DNA of 64,000 nt from Nemophila menziesii (taxonomy: Eukaryota; Streptophyta; Magnoliopsida; Boraginales; Hydrophyllaceae): assembly GCA_029959085.1 (NCBI GenBank), contig JARWIR010000050.1, positions 4,216,001-4,280,000 of the forward strand, in the 5' to 3' direction. This document shows, one piece after another, positions 61,513 to 64,000 of this stretch (position 1 is its first letter; every line of letters starts with the position of its first letter). Below the pieces are notes generated by a model, which saw only the letters and a program-made list of their open reading frames with translations, searched no databases and was not told the DNA's origin. Made by a program: the position numbers and the translations under genes.

Positions 61513-62877
61513 TTCGTTATCCTCATCTTCTTTTCGTTTTTGCATAAAATTTAAAATTTTTAGGTTGAATTAAGGCATAGAATATCTTGAATGTACCTAT
61601 ATGAGCATGATTTTATTAGGTCAATGATAGTAAGTAGTATGTTTTTGAAAGATGCAACAAACTTGTTTAGATGCATGTATGAAAACAGGAAATAAAGGAT
61701 AGAAAAGTTAATGAGCAATGCTAAGAATTCACGTTGAAACATAGGAATAGTTATTTGGTGTGTAGAACGTGAGGTTTAAAATTAGTTGAAAACCCACTTA
61801 TCTATGAACTAGTAATGAAAAAGTAACAAAATCCGGTAGTTAGAAAAATGAATAAGGCAGTTCTTTCATGTTAAAACACTTGCAGCCGTTTATACTTTCT
61901 CACCCTTTTATTTGATTATTGTTATTTTTCCGTCTTAACCCCTCTGAGCCTTTCTAAAGCCTTTTTATTGAAACACATTATAATCCATACCCCTAGTTTT
62001 AGGACTTACCTATATGACCCGCACTTGAATTGCAAAACCTGAAACAATTCGTTTTAGAGCTTGAGTTTGGGGTGGTGGGTTTCATCATTTGGGAACATTG
62101 GGTTTGGGAATTGTAATTGTGAAATTAGTGATGATGAGAAAGTTATTATTGTAACCCTTTGCCGGGGTAATAGTGAATGAAAAAGAAGCTACGAGCTAAT
62201 TTGCCAATAAGGGCATAGAAAGAATATATACATGAAAAAAATATAGCATGATATCTCAACATCAAAAGAGAATCATAGCTATACAAAAGAAAATTAAATT
62301 AATATGAAAAAAATATATATTCGGACCGGCAAAGTGGATTTTATATGCAAAGGTTTTAATTGGGATTATTGGGGATGCACATCAAAAGCATCAATAAATT
62401 GGGTTGAGTGAGAACATCTTTGAGTGAAAACTCAAGCTCTAGGGCGATTCGTTGATGGCTAGTGAGGAGAGAGCCAAAAGCTCACTTTTCATTATCCAAA
62501 TATACCACACCCGTCCTTAAGCCAAGTTATAACCAAAGACCTTAGGATTTCTAACTACTAGGTGGAGAAACAATTGAGCTATTAGGTAGTAGGTAAGTGG
62601 ACCATTGGATGCTGTATTTGGGACCTATGAACAACCTATAGCCATTAACCTGAACTAAGTTATCATCCTCTCCTTCTGGCATTGCGAAATTAATCTTAAC
62701 TTGAATTTATGGATTGTTGATTACATGTATATTAGGTATATTTGTGCATTATTTCTCGAGCATTACTACATGAGACTTTTTTGGATTTTATGCTCTAGGA
62801 TCATTCATCATATTCTGTTCTTGTTCTCCTCAGACTTCTTCTTGTTTATTTGACTGCCCTACTGTTCTTTACTTTTA
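61513..62877 (+). other. 3' untranslated region of element D
   Basis: No coding sequence recognised. Contains TTGAGTTTGGGGTGGTGGGT at 62061-62080. It aligns with C (minus) over its length. Confidence 0.65.
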
Positions 62878-62911
62878 TTGTATCAGGACGATACAACTTT
62901 GAGTTGAGGTT
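62878..62911 (+). promoter_or_regulatory. Hairpin plus polypurine tract before 3' LTR, element D
   Basis: TTGTATCA-GGA-CGATACAA (62878-62896), then TTTGAGTTGAGGTT directly before the LTR. Confidence 0.7.
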
Positions 62912-62913
62912 CT

Positions 62914-64000
62914 TGATGTCTCCTCATTTGAGATAATAAAATCTACTTCTGAGACATCATTTTAGGCTTATTTATTAGTTTATAGGTTGATTTTAGCTTA
63001 GTTCACTTTCCTATTTTGAGTCCTGATTTAGGAACATAATATTTTTAGAGCATATTGGGTTTAATTGTTTATTTAGTGTGAAGCTTTAAAGATAATTATG
63101 AAGATTAATTAGAGTCCAAGTCAAAGACAACAACTTATGGGAAGAGATTTACATGGAAATTAGAGATAAAGGAAACAAAGGCTAAAAACATGGAAAAGCT
63201 GCCTAATCTGAATTTCTGCAACACATGCCTAAAGAAGTGGTAATTACTCCTACAAGGAAGCGTATTTTGGAAGATTCCTTTCATAGGGACAAAGATAATT
63301 CTGTTACGATTATTTTGGTATCTTATGGAGCTCAAACCGACCAATAACGAAGAAGATATGCCCAAAACGGTCCAGCAGTGTTTATCATTATTTCCTTACG
63401 AATTTGAGTTGGGCTTGGAGTCTATTACTTGGCCTTATCTCCAACAAACGAATTGGGTCAACCTATACACTATAAATACAGCCTCTTAACACTCTTAAAT
63501 CATCCTTGGTGAAACCTTAAACCAAGAGGAAGCTTAATACACAAGAGAGAATTTTGGAAGGAGCTGTTCATCAACAATGTCTTCTTCTACCTTTAAATTT
63601 GTAATTTCTTTCTTTTCTTTCATGAACTAAATTTCTTTAGCTTGAGTTTTAGCATATATGTATGGACCCTAGTTTTGATTGACATCTATCTAATTTGGGA
63701 ACTTAATGTTTTAAATTGAATTATAGTTTTTATTCTCTGTTTATGTGTTTGGATTTATATTTTGTGTTCTTGTGGACGGCCGCCATATAAAATTACCATC
63801 TAGTAATTAGGTCACCATTGATAACGGTGTTTAATTGCATGTTTAGCACATAACATGTAGTATTAGGTCTGATCTGACAACCCAACCTAGCTAGATAATC
63901 ACTATGGTTTAGTTCTTGTGACTATTTATCAATTACAGGAAAAGTTTGCTTAGGAAGCCTTATTGACACAGGTAAATCCTATTTGAAACTACCGATAGCG
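62914..64000 (+). repeat. 3' LTR of element D, cut by window end
   Basis: 1087 bases, matching the 5' LTR from TGATGTCTCC onward. TATAAATA at 63471-63478. Confidence 0.95.

Larger units (their letters stand above)
56187..64000 (+). mobile_element. Non-autonomous Athila element D (gag only), type II LTR
   Basis: 5' LTR, intact PBS, open gag, a truncated protease-proximal linker joined to the integrase C-terminus, repeat island, an intact third ORF, 3' untranslated region with two hairpin-purine modules, and a 3' LTR running off the window. Protease core, RT, RNase H and integrase core are missing. The two LTRs differ by roughly 3-4 % by eye over the visible 1.09 kb, so D is the youngest complete element here. 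Confidence 0.93.

Noticed and set aside
1..64000. CRISPR arrays, bacterial operons, rRNA genes
   Set aside because: None seen. Repeats here are LTRs, microsatellites and imperfect islands; splice-site-bounded exons and plant elements show a nuclear plant genome.

Overview
The window looks like a TE-rich stretch of nuclear DNA from a dicot-type flowering plant. It holds nested Athila-type Ty3/gypsy LTR retrotransposons (PBS complementary to plant tRNA-Asp, and the plant-only third ORF), fragments of plant LINEs, and AT-rich DNA with three decayed copies of a plant gene for an SMC-hinge-like protein of the DMS3/GMI1 type. There is no bacterial gene, rRNA, CRISPR array or credible tRNA gene. I cannot name the species. 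I see no gene that is clearly intact and host-encoded; the longest uninterrupted ORFs are retrotransposon gag frames.

Layout. 1-564: antisense piece of Athila pol. 565-8686: element A (5' LTR, PBS, gag, protease, RT/RNase H/integrase with a few stops, then a palindromic repeat island), cut off on the right by element B. 8687-20162: element B (5' LTR split by a solo LTR with a GGGTT target duplication, mutated PBS, heavily damaged gag-pol, repeat island, damaged third ORF). 20163-24091: minus-strand 3' part of element C. 24092-33955: host unit 1, with exons of the DMS3-like pseudogene, long 3' flank and a LINE tail. 33956-about 38480: decayed 3' half of Athila element E. 38481-43309: AT-rich DNA without recognisable genes. 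43310-45860: minus-strand LINE with ORF1 and the endonuclease part of ORF2. About 46200-51362: host unit 2, second DMS3-like pseudogene. About 52300-56186: host unit 3, third DMS3-like pseudogene. 56187-64000: element D, inserted into unit 3; it keeps gag, lacks protease core/RT/RNase H/integrase core, has an intact but different third ORF, and its 3' LTR runs off the window.

How it fits together. Two Athila subfamilies are present: type I (A, B, solo LTR) and type II (C, D, E), told apart by LTR sequence. Both begin with the same self-complementary LTR end. Across elements, pol and ORF3 are each followed by a similar noncoding module ending in a purine-rich TGAGTTTGGGGTG-like motif; two of these motifs sit beside a conserved short hairpin, one of them directly before the 3' LTR. 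Each element also carries its own GC-rich repeat island between pol and ORF3. These modules, the gag-only derivative D, and the three independently broken copies of a gene family tied to RNA-directed DNA methylation are the most interesting content.
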